A stretch of DNA of 64,000 nucleotides from Castellaniella sp. (lineage in GTDB: Bacteria; Pseudomonadota; Gammaproteobacteria; Burkholderiales; Burkholderiaceae_B), in assembly GCF_004321985.1 (NCBI RefSeq), contig NZ_SCQN01000011.1:62001-126000 (forward strand), given 5' to 3'. Every line of letters starts with the position of its first letter. Position 1 is the stretch's first letter. Made by a program: the position numbers and the translations under genes. The notes under the pieces are model-generated. The model was not told where the DNA came from. It searched no databases and worked only from the letters and a program-made list of their open reading frames with translations. This document shows positions 1 to 10,319 of this stretch, one piece after another.

Positions 1-717
1 CCAGAACGGAATCAGGATGCAGATCAGCACCAGGTTCGCCTGGCGCTTGGTCAGGCGCGTGATCCAGTAGGCCAGCGGATAGCCCAGGATCAGGGCAACC
101 AGCGTCACGACCAGGCTGATCCCGAAGGTACGCGCGAAGATGGCCCGGAAGGCCGACGTATCCGGCGGCATGGAGACGATGTGGCCGTCGTTGTTGGTCC
201 GCAGGTCCAGCGACGCCAGCAGATAGTAGGGAGACCAGGACTTGTCGTTGCTGGCGATGGCGGTCCAGTAGCGTGTATTCCCCCAGCGCGGGTCGAGTTT
301 CACCAGATCCTGGCGCGCGGCGGCGCCGTCGGTCGCCTGGATGGGCATGTGGCGCATGGTCTTGAAGATCAGCGACCGGTACCCCGGGACTTCGTAGTTG
401 AGGCGCCGGGCGAGTTCACCGGCGGCGCTGGTGCTCTTTGCCTGAGTCAGATCCTGGCTGAGCGCCAGATAAGCCAGGTCAGGAGGAGCCGCGTGCCGAT
501 CCCAGTGCTGCAGGGCCTGCAGCGTCCGTGGCAGAGTGTGGATGACCTCCGGGTTGTCGACCGCGCGTGTGAGCAGCGAAGCGATCGGGATGACGAAGAT
601 CACCAGCAGGAAGAGGGCCAGGGGGCCCACCAGAATCATGGCGCGTGCCGTCTTGCGACGTTGCGTTGTTTTCATCGCGCGTCGCACGGCATCCGGATTG
701 ACGATCGTCGTGTCCAT
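1..717 (-). CDS. ABC transporter permease, PotB-like (spermidine/putrescine type); truncated by window start
   Basis: Reverse-strand translation from ATG at 717 (MDTTIVNPDAVRRAMKTTQRRKTARAMILVGPLALFLLVIFVIPIASLLTRAV...) with TM segments and a C-terminal part typical of PotB permeases; downstream of SBP and ATPase genes on the same strand. Confidence 0.8.
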   Translation of the reverse strand, partial: MDTTIVNPDAVRRAMKTTQRRKTARAMILVGPLALFLLVIFVIPIASLLTRAVDNPEVIHTLPRTLQALQHWDRHAAPPDLAYLALSQDLTQAKSTSAAGELARRLNYEVPGYRSLIFKTMRHMPIQATDGAAARQDLVKLDPRWGNTRYWTAIASNDKSWSPYYLLASLDLRTNNDGHIVSMPPDTSAFRAIFARTFGISLVVTLVALILGYPLAYWITRLTKRQANLVLICILIPFW

Positions 718-765
718 GGTGTCCCCTGAGTGACCGGCCTGCGGTCGCCGCCGGCCGCTGGCTGT

Positions 766-1812
766 TTAGCGGGCAGCCCAGGCCGTGAAGCGTTGCTCCA
801 GTTCTTCGCCGTGGTCGGTCCAGAACTCCAGATTGTTGAACAGTGCGCCCTTTGCGTTTGCCGGCGAGTTCGGGACCTTGGCCAGGACGTCCGGGCTCAG
901 CATGCCGATGGCCTTCTTGCTGATGGGGCCGTAGGCGATGTGCTGGGAGTAGGCAGCCTGTGCCTTGGGCGAGGCGGCGTATTTGACGAAGTCGATCGCC
1001 TGTTGCTTGTTGGCCGAACCGGTCGGGATCACCCAATAGTCGAAGTCGTAGACGCTGCCCGGCCAGGAGATCTTCAGGTTCTTGCGGCCTTCGCGCTGGG
1101 CGGCGTCGATGCGGCCGTTATAGGCGGAGGACATGACCACGTCGCCGGCTGCCAACATCTGCGGCGGCTGGGCACCGGCTTCCCACCATTGAATGTTGGG
1201 CTTGAGTTCGTCGAGCTTCTTGAAAGCGCGGTCCACACCTGCGGGGGTGGCCAGGACCTTGTATACGTCCTGCGGCGCAACGCCGTCGGCCATCAGTGCG
1301 AATTCGAGGTTGTAGTGAGCGCCCTTGCGCAACCCGCGCTTGCCCGGGAATTTCTTCACGTTCCAGAAGTCGGCCCAGCTCGTGGGCGCCGTCTTGAGCG
1401 CGTCGCCGTTGTACGCCAGCACCGTGGACCAGACGAAGGTACCTACGCCGCAATACTTGAGCGCGCCCGGGACCATGTCGTTCTTGTCCAGTATCTTGGT
1501 CCAGTCGATCTTTTCGTAGGTGCCCTCGTCACAACCGCGCCCGAGGTCGCCGGTCTCGACTTCAACTGCGTCCCAGACCACGTTGTGCGCCTGGACCATG
1601 GCTTTGACCTTGGCCTGTTCGCCGTTATAGGCCACCGGAATCACTTTCTTGCCGGATTCTGCCTCGAAGGGCTTGATGAACGCGGCCAATTGGGCGTCGC
1701 CGTTGGCGCCGCCAAAGTTCACAACCGTCAGATCACGTGCCTGGGTCGGTTGTGCGAGCATGGCCAGTGGTGCCGAAAGCGCCAGGGCTACGAGTAAGGA
1801 ACGAGGTTTCAT
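766..1812 (-). CDS. Polyamine-type ABC transporter extracellular solute-binding protein (PotD/PotF-like)
   Basis: Signal peptide MKPRSLLVALALSAPLAMLAQPTQA, then DLTVVNFGGANGDAQ...; the longer listed ORF start (1974) overlaps the upstream ATPase gene. Confidence 0.85.
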   Translation of the reverse strand: MKPRSLLVALALSAPLAMLAQPTQARDLTVVNFGGANGDAQLAAFIKPFEAESGKKVIPVAYNGEQAKVKAMVQAHNVVWDAVEVETGDLGRGCDEGTYEKIDWTKILDKNDMVPGALKYCGVGTFVWSTVLAYNGDALKTAPTSWADFWNVKKFPGKRGLRKGAHYNLEFALMADGVAPQDVYKVLATPAGVDRAFKKLDELKPNIQWWEAGAQPPQMLAAGDVVMSSAYNGRIDAAQREGRKNLKISWPGSVYDFDYWVIPTGSANKQQAIDFVKYAASPKAQAAYSQHIAYGPISKKAIGMLSPDVLAKVPNSPANAKGALFNNLEFWTDHGEELEQRFTAWAAR

Positions 1813-1844
1813 GGATGTCTCCAGTGTTGTTGTCAGAGGGGGGA

Positions 1845-2957
1845 TCAGGGCTGGAAGATGCAGACGTGCTCGCGGGCGACCTGCAGCCGGACTTGCCGGC
1901 CTTGGGCCCGCACCCCTGGGTCCGCGACCAGGGGCATTTTCACGAAGAAGGTTTCTGATGGGGTGATCTGGCACCGCAGTCGGACATGGTCGCCGAGATA
2001 GACTTCGTCGATCGTGCTGGCCTGGAATTGGTTGATCGCGCTGCCGTCTGAGCTAGGCGTGATGCGTTCGGGGCGGATGGCGGCGATGCAGGGGCTGCCA
2101 GCGGTCAGGCTCTGGACGTTGATTCCGTGCAGCACCTGGCCACCAGCGATCTCGACCTGGCAGGTCTCGCCGTCCGTCGATTTGACGGTGCCCGGGAACT
2201 GGTTGCTGTCGCCCACGAAGCCCGCCACGAACCGGTTGCAGGGCGTCTCGTACAGCGTGTCCGCGCGGGAGACCTGCTGGATGATTCCCTGGTTGAAGAC
2301 GGCGATGCGGTTGCTCATGGTGAGCGCCTCGCTCTGGTCGTGAGTGACGTAGACGAAGGTCACGCCGAGCTGTCGATGCAGTGCCTTGAGCTCGAGCTGC
2401 ATGTGCTCGCGCAGTTGCTTGTCCAGCGCGCCCAACGGTTCATCCATGAGCACGATCTTGGGCTGGAAGACCAGAGCGCGGGCCAGAGCGATCCGCTGCT
2501 GCTGGCCGCCCGACAGCTGTGCCGGGTAGCGCTTGCCGAAATCCTGCATCTGCACCATCGCCAGCGCGTCCTGGATGCGCTTGGACCGTTCCTGGGCCGG
2601 CATCTTGCGGACTTTCAGCGGGTAATCCAGGTTGCGTTCCACCGTCATGTGGGGGAACAGCGCATAGTTCTGGAACACCATGCCCAGGTTGCGATGGTGG
2701 GGCGGCACGTCATTCAGGCGGCGGCCTTCCAGGAAGATGTCGCCGCCGGTCGGTGACTCGAACCCGGCCAGCATCATCAGGCAGGTCGTCTTGCCTGAAC
2801 CCGATGGGCCCAGCAGCGACAGGAATTCGCCCGGGTAGATGTCGAGATTCAGGTCGCGGACGACCAGGTGGGTCCCGTCATAGGACTTCTGGACCCCCTG
2901 GAATCGGACCAAGGGTTCAGCAGTGGGAGCAGCGGACATCGGGCGGGCCTCCGTCAA
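1845..2957 (-). CDS. ABC transporter ATP-binding protein, PotA-like
   Basis: Walker A GPSGSGKTT, signature [15 protein letters not shown], Walker B KIVLMDEPLGALD, C-terminal TOBE-like region. Confidence 0.9.
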   Translation of the reverse strand: MTEARPMSAAPTAEPLVRFQGVQKSYDGTHLVVRDLNLDIYPGEFLSLLGPSGSGKTTCLMMLAGFESPTGGDIFLEGRRLNDVPPHHRNLGMVFQNYALFPHMTVERNLDYPLKVRKMPAQERSKRIQDALAMVQMQDFGKRYPAQLSGGQQQRIALARALVFQPKIVLMDEPLGALDKQLREHMQLELKALHRQLGVTFVYVTHDQSEALTMSNRIAVFNQGIIQQVSRADTLYETPCNRFVAGFVGDSNQFPGTVKSTDGETCQVEIAGGQVLHGINVQSLTAGSPCIAAIRPERITPSSDGSAINQFQASTIDEVYLGDHVRLRCQITPSETFFVKMPLVADPGVRAQGRQVRLQVAREHVCIFQP

Positions 2958-2974
2958 TTGAACGCATGAGCCCG

Positions 2975-4244
2975 TCAGCGGGCCATGGCCGCCTTAAGGA
3001 TATCCAGTCCCTCGTCCAGCACGCTATCGGGGATTGTCAGGGGGAACAGAAAGCGGATGACGTTTCCGTACGATCCGCAAGTCAGCAGGATCAGCCCCAG
3101 TTCCCGCGCGCGGCGCTGGATGCGGGCGGCGGTTTCGGGATCCGGCTTGCCGGTGGTCGGGTCGCGGAATTCGGCGGCGATCATTGCGCCCAGGCCGCGG
3201 ATTTCCGCGATACCGGGGTGATGGATGTCATCCAGCGCCGTGCGCAGGCGCTGCCCCAGGGCTTCTGCGCGTGCGACCAGTTGCTCGTCGCGGATGATGT
3301 CCAGCACTACCAGGCCAGACGCTACGGCGAGCGGATTGCCGGCGTAGGTCCCGCCCAGCGATCCACGGGGGGCCGCATCCATGATTTCCGCGCGGCCGCA
3401 GACGCCAGATAGCGGCATGCCGCCTGCCAGGCTTTTGGCCATGGTGATCAGGTCGGGGACTACGCCTGAGTGTTCGATGGCGAACATCCGACCCGTGCGC
3501 GCGAAACCGGTCTGGACCTCGTCCACGATCAGCAGGATGCCGTGTTCGTCGCATTCCTGGCGCAAGGCCCGCAGCAGGTCGTTGGGAGCCACATTGAAGC
3601 CGCCTTCTCCCTGTACCGGCTCGATCAGGATGGCTGCGACCCGTTTGGGGCTGATATCCGCTTTGAAAAGGGTGTGCAGCGCCCGGATGGAGTCGTCGGT
3701 TGTGACGCCGTCCAGCGGGGTCGGGAAGGGCAGGTGGTAGACCTCGCCGGGCAGGGGGCCGAAATCCTGCTTGCTTGTAGGGGGCGACCTTTCCGGTCAG
3801 CGCCATGCCCATGAAGGTTCGGCCATGGAAAGCCCCGGAGAATGCAATGACGCCGGTGCGACCGGTGGCTGCTCGGGCGATCTTGACGGCGTTTTCGACG
3901 GCTTCGGCACCGGTGGTGAAGAACGCCGTCTTTTTGGCGTGGTTGCCGGGGGTCAGCTGGTTGACCTTTTCAGCCAGCTCCACATACGACGCGTAGGGTG
4001 CGACCTGGAAGGCCGTGTGGGTGAAGGCGGCCAACTGAGCCTGGATGGCGGCGACAATCTTGGGGTGGCAGTGCCCGGTATTGGCAACCGCGATGCCGGC
4101 TGCGAAGTCGATGAAGCGTCGGTCCTCGACGTCCCAGAGCTCGGCGTTCAGTGCGCGCTTGGCGTAGAAATCGCAGGTGATGCCAATGCCGTTGGGAATG
4201 GCTGCGTTCTTGCGCGCCTGCCACTGCTGATTCAGGTCGGTCAT
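2975..4244 (-). pseudogene. gabT: 4-aminobutyrate/5-aminovalerate aminotransferase (class III), frameshifted by a 4-bp tandem duplication
   Basis: N-terminal half (MTDLNQQWQARKNAAIPNGIGITCDFYAKRALNAELWDVEDRRFIDFAAGIAVANTGHCHP...GKVAPYKQ) and C-terminal half (...APNDLLRALRQECDEHGILLIVDEVQTGFARTGRMFAIEHSGVVPDLITMAKSLAGGMPLSG...) lie in different frames; removing one GCTT at 3769-3776 restores ...APYKQDFGPLPGEVYHLPFPTPLDG... Confidence 0.85.
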
Positions 4245-4349
4245 GAATGTCTCCGATGTGGCATGCGGTTCCCGCATCGCCTTTTTTTCACTATACTGAT
4301 GTTTTGGTTCATCAAATAGATCCATTTCTATAAATTTAATGGGGCCAAT

Positions 4350-5897
4350 TTGAAAGCCTTCATTCTCTCAGAGTGGCTGCAGCAGTATTTCTTCTCGTCG
4401 GGTGATGGCCCTGCGTATTCCAGGCTCTACGATCTTATCTGTAGGGCCATTCTGGAGGGGCATCTGGCGGCCGGCGCACGCCTGCCGTCGTCGCGCGGTC
4501 TGGCGGCGGATCTGGGTATTGCCCGCAACACGGTGCTGCAGGTCTACGAGCAGCTGACGGAAGAGGGCTATGTACATGCCGGGGTGGGCCGCGGCACCTA
4601 TGTCGAAGACATCAGCCAGGACTTGCTGCAGCCTGCTGCTTCGTTTCGAGAAACCCCTGGGACTGCTGAACACAAGGGTCCCATCGGCCACGATCTGTCC
4701 CGGCGGGGCCGCGCGCTGCTGGCGCACCTGGGCTTTTCCAGCCGGCAGGCGGGGGCGTTCATGCCGGGGGTGCCCGACGTGCGCGAGTTTCCGCTCAAGA
4801 CTTGGTCGCGCATCCAGAATCGCCTTTGGCGCGAGGGTCCGTGGGATCTGATGCGCTACGCGCCGGCAGGCGGCTACGGGCCGCTGCGCCAGACCATCTC
4901 GGACTACCTGAACAGCGTGCGTTCAGTGCGCAGTTCCGCACAACAGGTAATCATGACCACTGGAATTCACCAGGGGATCGACGTAGCCGTGCGGCTGCTC
5001 TGTGATCCTGGCGATTCCGTCTGGATCGAGGAGCCCGCCTATTGGGGCGTTCGCAATCTGGTGGCTACGGCGGGGTTGCGGCCTGTACCCATCCGGGTGG
5101 ACGACGAGGGCATCTGGCCCAGAGAACAGGATCGCGAGCACCCGCCGCGCCTCATCGTCGTGGCACCGTCGCACCAGTACCCGCTGGGCATGGTGATGAG
5201 CCTGGCGCGCCGCCGCATGTTGCTGGACTATGCGCAGCAGGTGTCCTGCTGGGTGCTGGAAGACGATTACGACAGCGAATTCCGCTATGGCAGCCGGCCC
5301 CTGCCTTCGCTTCAGGGTATGGATGATGCGGGGCGGGTCTTGTATGCGGGCAGCTTCAGCAAGACGCTGTGCCCAGGTCTCCGGGTGGGGTTCCTGGTGG
5401 TGCCGGAGCCTTTGTCGCTGGCCTTTGCCGACGCGGTGGCCGAGCTCTACCGCGAGGGCAACATGGTGCATCACGCGATTCTCAACGAATTCATCCGAAA
5501 CGGGCATCTCGCGTCTCATATTCGTCGTGTGCGCCGGCGCTATGCGGAGCGCCGGGACTGTCTGATCAGCGAGATCCACCACCATTTCGGCGATAGGCTG
5601 GATGTGGTGGGCGGCGATGCGGGCCTGCATCTGATTCTGGCGTTGCCAGATACCGTGGATGATCAGGTCGTGGTGCGCGATGCGCTGCGCGAGGGTGTCG
5701 TTACCCGTCCTCTGAGCACCTATTATCTGGACCGGGCTCATGCCCGGTCCGGCTTGCTGCTGGGTTATGCCGGGGTGACGCCCGATGAGATCCGGCCCGC
5801 CTTTGACACACTGGCGCAGGTCATCGGCCGCTATCTTCAATCGATGCAGACCAAGGGAGGTCGTCGTGACGACACAAGACGCACTGGCACGCAGTGA
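4350..5897 (+). CDS. MocR/GabR-family transcriptional regulator (GntR HTH plus aminotransferase-like domain)
   Basis: N-terminal wHTH (LYDLICRAILEGHLAAGARLPSSRGLAADLGIARNTVLQVYEQLTEEGYV) fused to a fold-type I aminotransferase-like domain (...GSFSKTLCPGLRVGFLVVP...); divergent from the aminotransferase gene. Confidence 0.92.
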   Translation: MKAFILSEWLQQYFFSSGDGPAYSRLYDLICRAILEGHLAAGARLPSSRGLAADLGIARNTVLQVYEQLTEEGYVHAGVGRGTYVEDISQDLLQPAASFRETPGTAEHKGPIGHDLSRRGRALLAHLGFSSRQAGAFMPGVPDVREFPLKTWSRIQNRLWREGPWDLMRYAPAGGYGPLRQTISDYLNSVRSVRSSAQQVIMTTGIHQGIDVAVRLLCDPGDSVWIEEPAYWGVRNLVATAGLRPVPIRVDDEGIWPREQDREHPPRLIVVAPSHQYPLGMVMSLARRRMLLDYAQQVSCWVLEDDYDSEFRYGSRPLPSLQGMDDAGRVLYAGSFSKTLCPGLRVGFLVVPEPLSLAFADAVAELYREGNMVHHAILNEFIRNGHLASHIRRVRRRYAERRDCLISEIHHHFGDRLDVVGGDAGLHLILALPDTVDDQVVVRDALREGVVTRPLSTYYLDRAHARSGLLLGYAGVTPDEIRPAFDTLAQVIGRYLQSMQTKGGRRDDTRRTGTQ

Positions 5898-7227
5898 CAT
5901 CAGCTATCAGTTGCATTCCTACACCAATGCGGAGGAACACAGGCGGCAGGGCCCCTGCATCATGGAGCGGGGCGACGGGATCTTCGTTTTCGACACCACC
6001 GGGAAGCGCTACATCGAGGGCATGTCCGGTCTGTGGAGCGTGGCTGTGGGGTTCAGCGAGCCACGCCTGGCAGAAGCCGCTCGGCGGCAGATGGAGTGCC
6101 TGCCGTTCTATCACACGTTCAGCCACAAGGCGAACGTGCCTTCGATCAAACTGGCCGAAAAGCTGATCAGCCTGACCGAAGGCCGGATGGCTCAGGCCTT
6201 TTTCACCAATTCCGGGTCCGAGGCCAACGACACCATCGTGAAGATGGTCTGGTACTACAACAACGCCCTGGGCCGTCCGAAGAAAAAGAAGATCATCGCG
6301 CGTGACGGCGGATATCACGGCGTCACCGTGGCGGCGGCGAGTCTCACCGGCTTGCCCTATCTGCACAAGGACTTCGATTTGCCCTTGCCACAGATCCGCC
6401 ACGTGCGCCGTCCGCACTGGTACCACGAGGCGCAGCCGGGCGAATCCGAATCCGCCTTTGCTGACCGACTGGCCAATGAGCTGGAGTCGCTGATCCAGGC
6501 CGAAGGCCCGGATACCGTGGCCGCGTTCATCGGTGAGCCCATCATGGGTGCCGGCGGCGTCATCGTGCCGCCGGAGACTTACTGGCAAAAGATCCAGGCG
6601 GTCTGCCGCAAGCATGATGTGCTGGTGATCGCCGATGAGGTCATCACTGGTTTTGGCCGCACAGGCCAGATGTTCGCATCCGGCCTGTTTGGCATCACGC
6701 CTGATTTCATGACGCTCTCCAAGCAGATCACGTCCTCCTACCAGCCGCTGGCGGCAGTGCTGATCAACCAGCGTGTGGCCTCGGTCATTGCCCACCATTC
6801 GGGCGAGTTGGGCACCTTCGGCCACGGCTATACGGCCAGCGGCCATCCCGTCGCGACGGCGGTGGCACTGGAAAACATTGCGATCATCGAAGAGCGCGAC
6901 CTGGTGGGCAACGCGGCTCGTTGTGGCGCGGTCCTGCAGCGCAGACTGCGTGCCCTTGCGGATCACCTGCTGGTAGGCGAGGTTCGCGGGGTTGGTCTGA
7001 TTGGCGCGGTGGAACTCGTCTCCGACAGGGCCACACATGCGCCGTTCGACCCACCGGGGTCGGTGGGTGCCAGGGTGGTCCAGCAGGCCCAGAACAATGG
7101 CCTCATCCTGCGCAGCATCAAGGACAGCATCGCTTTCTGCCCCCCGCTCATCATCACTGAGAAACAGATCGACCAGATGGTGGATCTGTTCACGCAGTCG
7201 TTGGACGAGGTTGCCCGTACACTCTAG
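5866..7227 (+). CDS. Class III omega-aminotransferase (putrescine/beta-alanine/pyruvate type)
   Basis: GTG start after AAGGGAGG RBS, overlapping the mocR 3' end; [32 protein letters not shown] motifs. Confidence 0.88.
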   Translation: MTTQDALARSDISYQLHSYTNAEEHRRQGPCIMERGDGIFVFDTTGKRYIEGMSGLWSVAVGFSEPRLAEAARRQMECLPFYHTFSHKANVPSIKLAEKLISLTEGRMAQAFFTNSGSEANDTIVKMVWYYNNALGRPKKKKIIARDGGYHGVTVAAASLTGLPYLHKDFDLPLPQIRHVRRPHWYHEAQPGESESAFADRLANELESLIQAEGPDTVAAFIGEPIMGAGGVIVPPETYWQKIQAVCRKHDVLVIADEVITGFGRTGQMFASGLFGITPDFMTLSKQITSSYQPLAAVLINQRVASVIAHHSGELGTFGHGYTASGHPVATAVALENIAIIEERDLVGNAARCGAVLQRRLRALADHLLVGEVRGVGLIGAVELVSDRATHAPFDPPGSVGARVVQQAQNNGLILRSIKDSIAFCPPLIITEKQIDQMVDLFTQSLDEVARTL

Positions 7228-7256
7228 CTTTCAGGATCGTTTTCAGGAGCCGTCCC

Positions 7257-8444
7257 ATGCCTTCTTCCCGACCCCAGTTCCAATGGCTGGATCCGCTGCT
7301 GCTGGACCAGCAGCTCACCGACACCGAGCGCATGATCCGAGATGCGGCGCGCGACTATTGCCAGGACAGGCTACAGCCACGCGTGCAGCAGGCTTTTCGC
7401 GAAGAGAAAACAGATACGTCCATCTTCCGCGAGATGGGGGAACTGGGTCTGCTGGGGGCGACATTGCCCGAGCAGTACGGTGGGGCGGGGCTGAATAACG
7501 TCAGCTATGGACTCATTGCGCGCGAAGTCGAGCGCGTGGATTCCGGCTATCGCTCGATGATGAGCGTGCAAAGCTCCCTGGTCATGGTGCCGATCAACGC
7601 CTTCGGGACCGAGTCCCAGAAACAGAAATATCTGCCACAGCTGGCTGCTGGCGAGACAATCGGCTGTTTCGGCCTGACCGAACCTGACCACGGTTCGGAC
7701 CCGGGCTCCATGTCCACACGCGCCAGGAAGGTTTCGGGCGGATACAGTCTGACGGGCGCCAAGACCTGGATCACCAATAGCCCGATCGCCGACGTGTTCG
7801 TCGTCTGGGCCAAGGACGAGGTTGGCGACATTCGTGGCTTCATTCTGGAAAAGGGCTGGAAGGGGCTGTCGGCGCCCGCCATTCACGGCAAGGTCGGTTT
7901 ACGCGCGTCCATCACGGGCGAAATCGTGATGGACGAAGTCTTTGTCCCGGAGGAAAACGCGTTCCCGGAAGTACGCGGCCTGAAGGGCCCCTTCACCTGC
8001 CTGAATTCGGCGCGCTTCGGCATTGCCTGGGGTGCACTGGGGGCCGCCGAGGCCTGCTACGAAACGGCGCGCCAGTATGTGCTGGATCGACAGCAGTTCG
8101 GCCGGCCGCTGGCAGCCAATCAGCTCATCCAGAAGAAGCTGGCCGACATGTTGACCGAGATCACTTTGGGCTTGCAGGCCGTGCTGCGCGTGGGACGCCT
8201 GAAGGACGAGGGCACAGCGCCCGTGGAGATCACCTCGCTCATCAAGCGCAATTCCTGTGGCAAGGCGCTGGACATCGCCCGCGTGGCGCGCGATATGCTG
8301 GGTGGAAACGGTATATCAGACGAATTCTGCATTGCGCGTCATCTGGTCAATCTGGAAGTCGTCAACACCTACGAAGGCACGCACGACGTGCACGCGCTGA
8401 TCCTGGGTCGTGCCATCACCGGGATCGCGGCGTTTGCCAACTGA
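7257..8444 (+). CDS. gcdH: Glutaryl-CoA dehydrogenase (acyl-CoA dehydrogenase family)
   Basis: [36 protein letters not shown]..., [17 protein letters not shown]-terminal [20 protein letters not shown] typical of GcdH. Confidence 0.92.
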   Translation: MPSSRPQFQWLDPLLLDQQLTDTERMIRDAARDYCQDRLQPRVQQAFREEKTDTSIFREMGELGLLGATLPEQYGGAGLNNVSYGLIAREVERVDSGYRSMMSVQSSLVMVPINAFGTESQKQKYLPQLAAGETIGCFGLTEPDHGSDPGSMSTRARKVSGGYSLTGAKTWITNSPIADVFVVWAKDEVGDIRGFILEKGWKGLSAPAIHGKVGLRASITGEIVMDEVFVPEENAFPEVRGLKGPFTCLNSARFGIAWGALGAAEACYETARQYVLDRQQFGRPLAANQLIQKKLADMLTEITLGLQAVLRVGRLKDEGTAPVEITSLIKRNSCGKALDIARVARDMLGGNGISDEFCIARHLVNLEVVNTYEGTHDVHALILGRAITGIAAFAN

Positions 8445-8454
8445 GGCATTGGTC

Positions 8455-9717
8455 ATGGCCACCACACGCGGGGTACAGGAATCCGGCGCGGAGCTGATCC
8501 CGGGGGCGCTGTCGTCCATTCGGGTCCTGGATCTGTCCCGGGTGCTGGCCGGTCCCTGGGCTACGCAGATTCTGGCGGACCTGGGGGCTGACGTCATCAA
8601 GGTCGAACGGCCCGGCACGGGAGACGACACCCGCTCCTGGGGGCCACCCTGGTTCTCGGGAGAACAACCGGGTGATCAGGTAGCGGCCTACTACCTGTGC
8701 GCCAACCGCAACAAACGTTCGGTCACGATCGATATTGGCGTCGCCGAGGGGCAGGCGCTGATCCGGGATCTGGCCGGCAGGAGCGACGTGCTGGTCGAGA
8801 ACTTCAAGGTCGGCGGCTTGGCTCGTTATGGGCTGGATTATGAAAGCCTCCATGCGCTGAATCCTGGCCTGGTGTATTGCTCCATCACGGGATTCGGGCA
8901 GACCGGCCCTTATGCGGCGCGTGCCGGGTACGATTTCCTGGTGCAAGGCCTGGGTGGCCTTATGAGCGTGACGGGACGTCCCGACGGTGAGCCGGGCGGC
9001 GGTCCGATGAAGGTCGGTGTGGCGTTGACCGACATTCTGACCGGGCTGTACGCCGCCAATGCGATCCAGGCTGCGTTGGCCGCGCGTGATCGAACCGGCG
9101 TGGGTCAGCATGTCGATATGGCGTTGCTCGACGTGCAGGTCGCCTGTCTGGCCAACCAGGCGATGAACTACCTGGCCACCGGGCATGATCCGGCACGCCT
9201 GGGGAACGCCCATCCCAGCATCGTGCCGTATCAGGACTTTCCGACGGCCGACGGCTACATGATCCTGGCCATCGGCAACGACGGCCAGTTCGCCCGGTTT
9301 TGCGCAGAGGCTGGGCAGCCCGACCTGTCGACGGATGCGCGCTTTGCCACGAACGAGGCGCGCGTGCGCAATCGGGACGCGCTCATCCCCATCCTGCGCC
9401 ACATGACCACGGCACGCACCACGGCTGCCTGGGTGCAGGCGCTTGAGGCTCGCGCCGTGCCTTGCGGGCCCATCAATGGGTTGACGGACGTTTTTGCCGA
9501 TCCGCAAGTGCGTGCGCGCGATCTGCGGATCACGATGGATTACCCGGGTGTAGGGCCGGTTCCGCTGGTCGCCAGCCCGATGCGGCTGTCTGACACGCCG
9601 GTGGATTACCGCCTGCCGCCGCCGTCCCTGGGCGCGCATACCGACGAGGTGCTGCGGGGCCTGCTGGGCATGAGTCCGCAGGCCATCCGCGCGTTGCGCG
9701 AACGTGACGTGATCTGA
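8455..9717 (+). CDS. CaiB/BaiF-family (class III) CoA-transferase, possibly succinyl-CoA:glutarate type
   Basis: IRVLDLSRVLAGPWATQILADLGADVIKVERPGTGDDTRSWGPP; directly downstream of gcdH. Confidence 0.9.
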   Translation: MATTRGVQESGAELIPGALSSIRVLDLSRVLAGPWATQILADLGADVIKVERPGTGDDTRSWGPPWFSGEQPGDQVAAYYLCANRNKRSVTIDIGVAEGQALIRDLAGRSDVLVENFKVGGLARYGLDYESLHALNPGLVYCSITGFGQTGPYAARAGYDFLVQGLGGLMSVTGRPDGEPGGGPMKVGVALTDILTGLYAANAIQAALAARDRTGVGQHVDMALLDVQVACLANQAMNYLATGHDPARLGNAHPSIVPYQDFPTADGYMILAIGNDGQFARFCAEAGQPDLSTDARFATNEARVRNRDALIPILRHMTTARTTAAWVQALEARAVPCGPINGLTDVFADPQVRARDLRITMDYPGVGPVPLVASPMRLSDTPVDYRLPPPSLGAHTDEVLRGLLGMSPQAIRALRERDVI

Positions 9718-9934
9718 CTGTTCGGGGTCTGACGTGGCGCAGCGCGTGAGCGCCGACCGTTCGGCTTGCAGTGTTTCCGTCCGTGGTGTCTCCGCGCCAG
9801 CGGATTTGAGCGACGTCAATTTTCGTGCTTATTGGGCGCATACCGCCACCGCGTTCATCCGACGCCACTGTTTCCGTCCTTATGATAGAGGCATGGCTGC
9901 CGCCCGGCGGTAGCCGGATGAATGAGGACCCGCC

Positions 9935-10297
9935 GTGAAGAAATCCTGGAACACGTTCGGCGCCTGTCTGTTGGCCGCGTCGCTGGGCCTGGCTGCTGGG
10001 CCGGCGACGGCCAGTGATGACTGCGACGCGCCCGTCGCACGCTGGCAGACTCGAGAAGCCGTCACCCAAGTGGCCCGCCAGAAGGGTTGGGATCTGAAAC
10101 GCGTCAAGATCGACGAAGGCTGCTATGAAGTCCGCGGTGAGGATGCTCAGGGCCGCGCCTTCAAGGCCAAGCTCGATCCCGAGACGCTGGAGATCGTGAA
10201 GATCAAGTATCGCGACCACGGTGATCGTGATCGCGACCGCCGTCGCGACCAGGACCATCGGGATTCCCCCGGTGCCGCGCCGGGCGCGGCCGACTGA
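9935..10297 (+). CDS. Small secreted PepSY-domain protein
   Basis: Signal peptide then a single PepSY-like module (WDLKRVKIDEGCYEVRGEDAQGRAFKAKLDPETLEIVKIK). Confidence 0.8.
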   Translation: MKKSWNTFGACLLAASLGLAAGPATASDDCDAPVARWQTREAVTQVARQKGWDLKRVKIDEGCYEVRGEDAQGRAFKAKLDPETLEIVKIKYRDHGDRDRDRRRDQDHRDSPGAAPGAAD

Positions 10298-10319
10298 AAC
10301 TTCCACAGGAGCATTGTCC

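Noticed and set aside
3761-3785. Programmed frameshift or phase-variable repeat in the aminotransferase
   Set aside because: Only two GCTT copies, no slippery heptamer or downstream stimulator recognised; recent mutation or sequencing error is simpler
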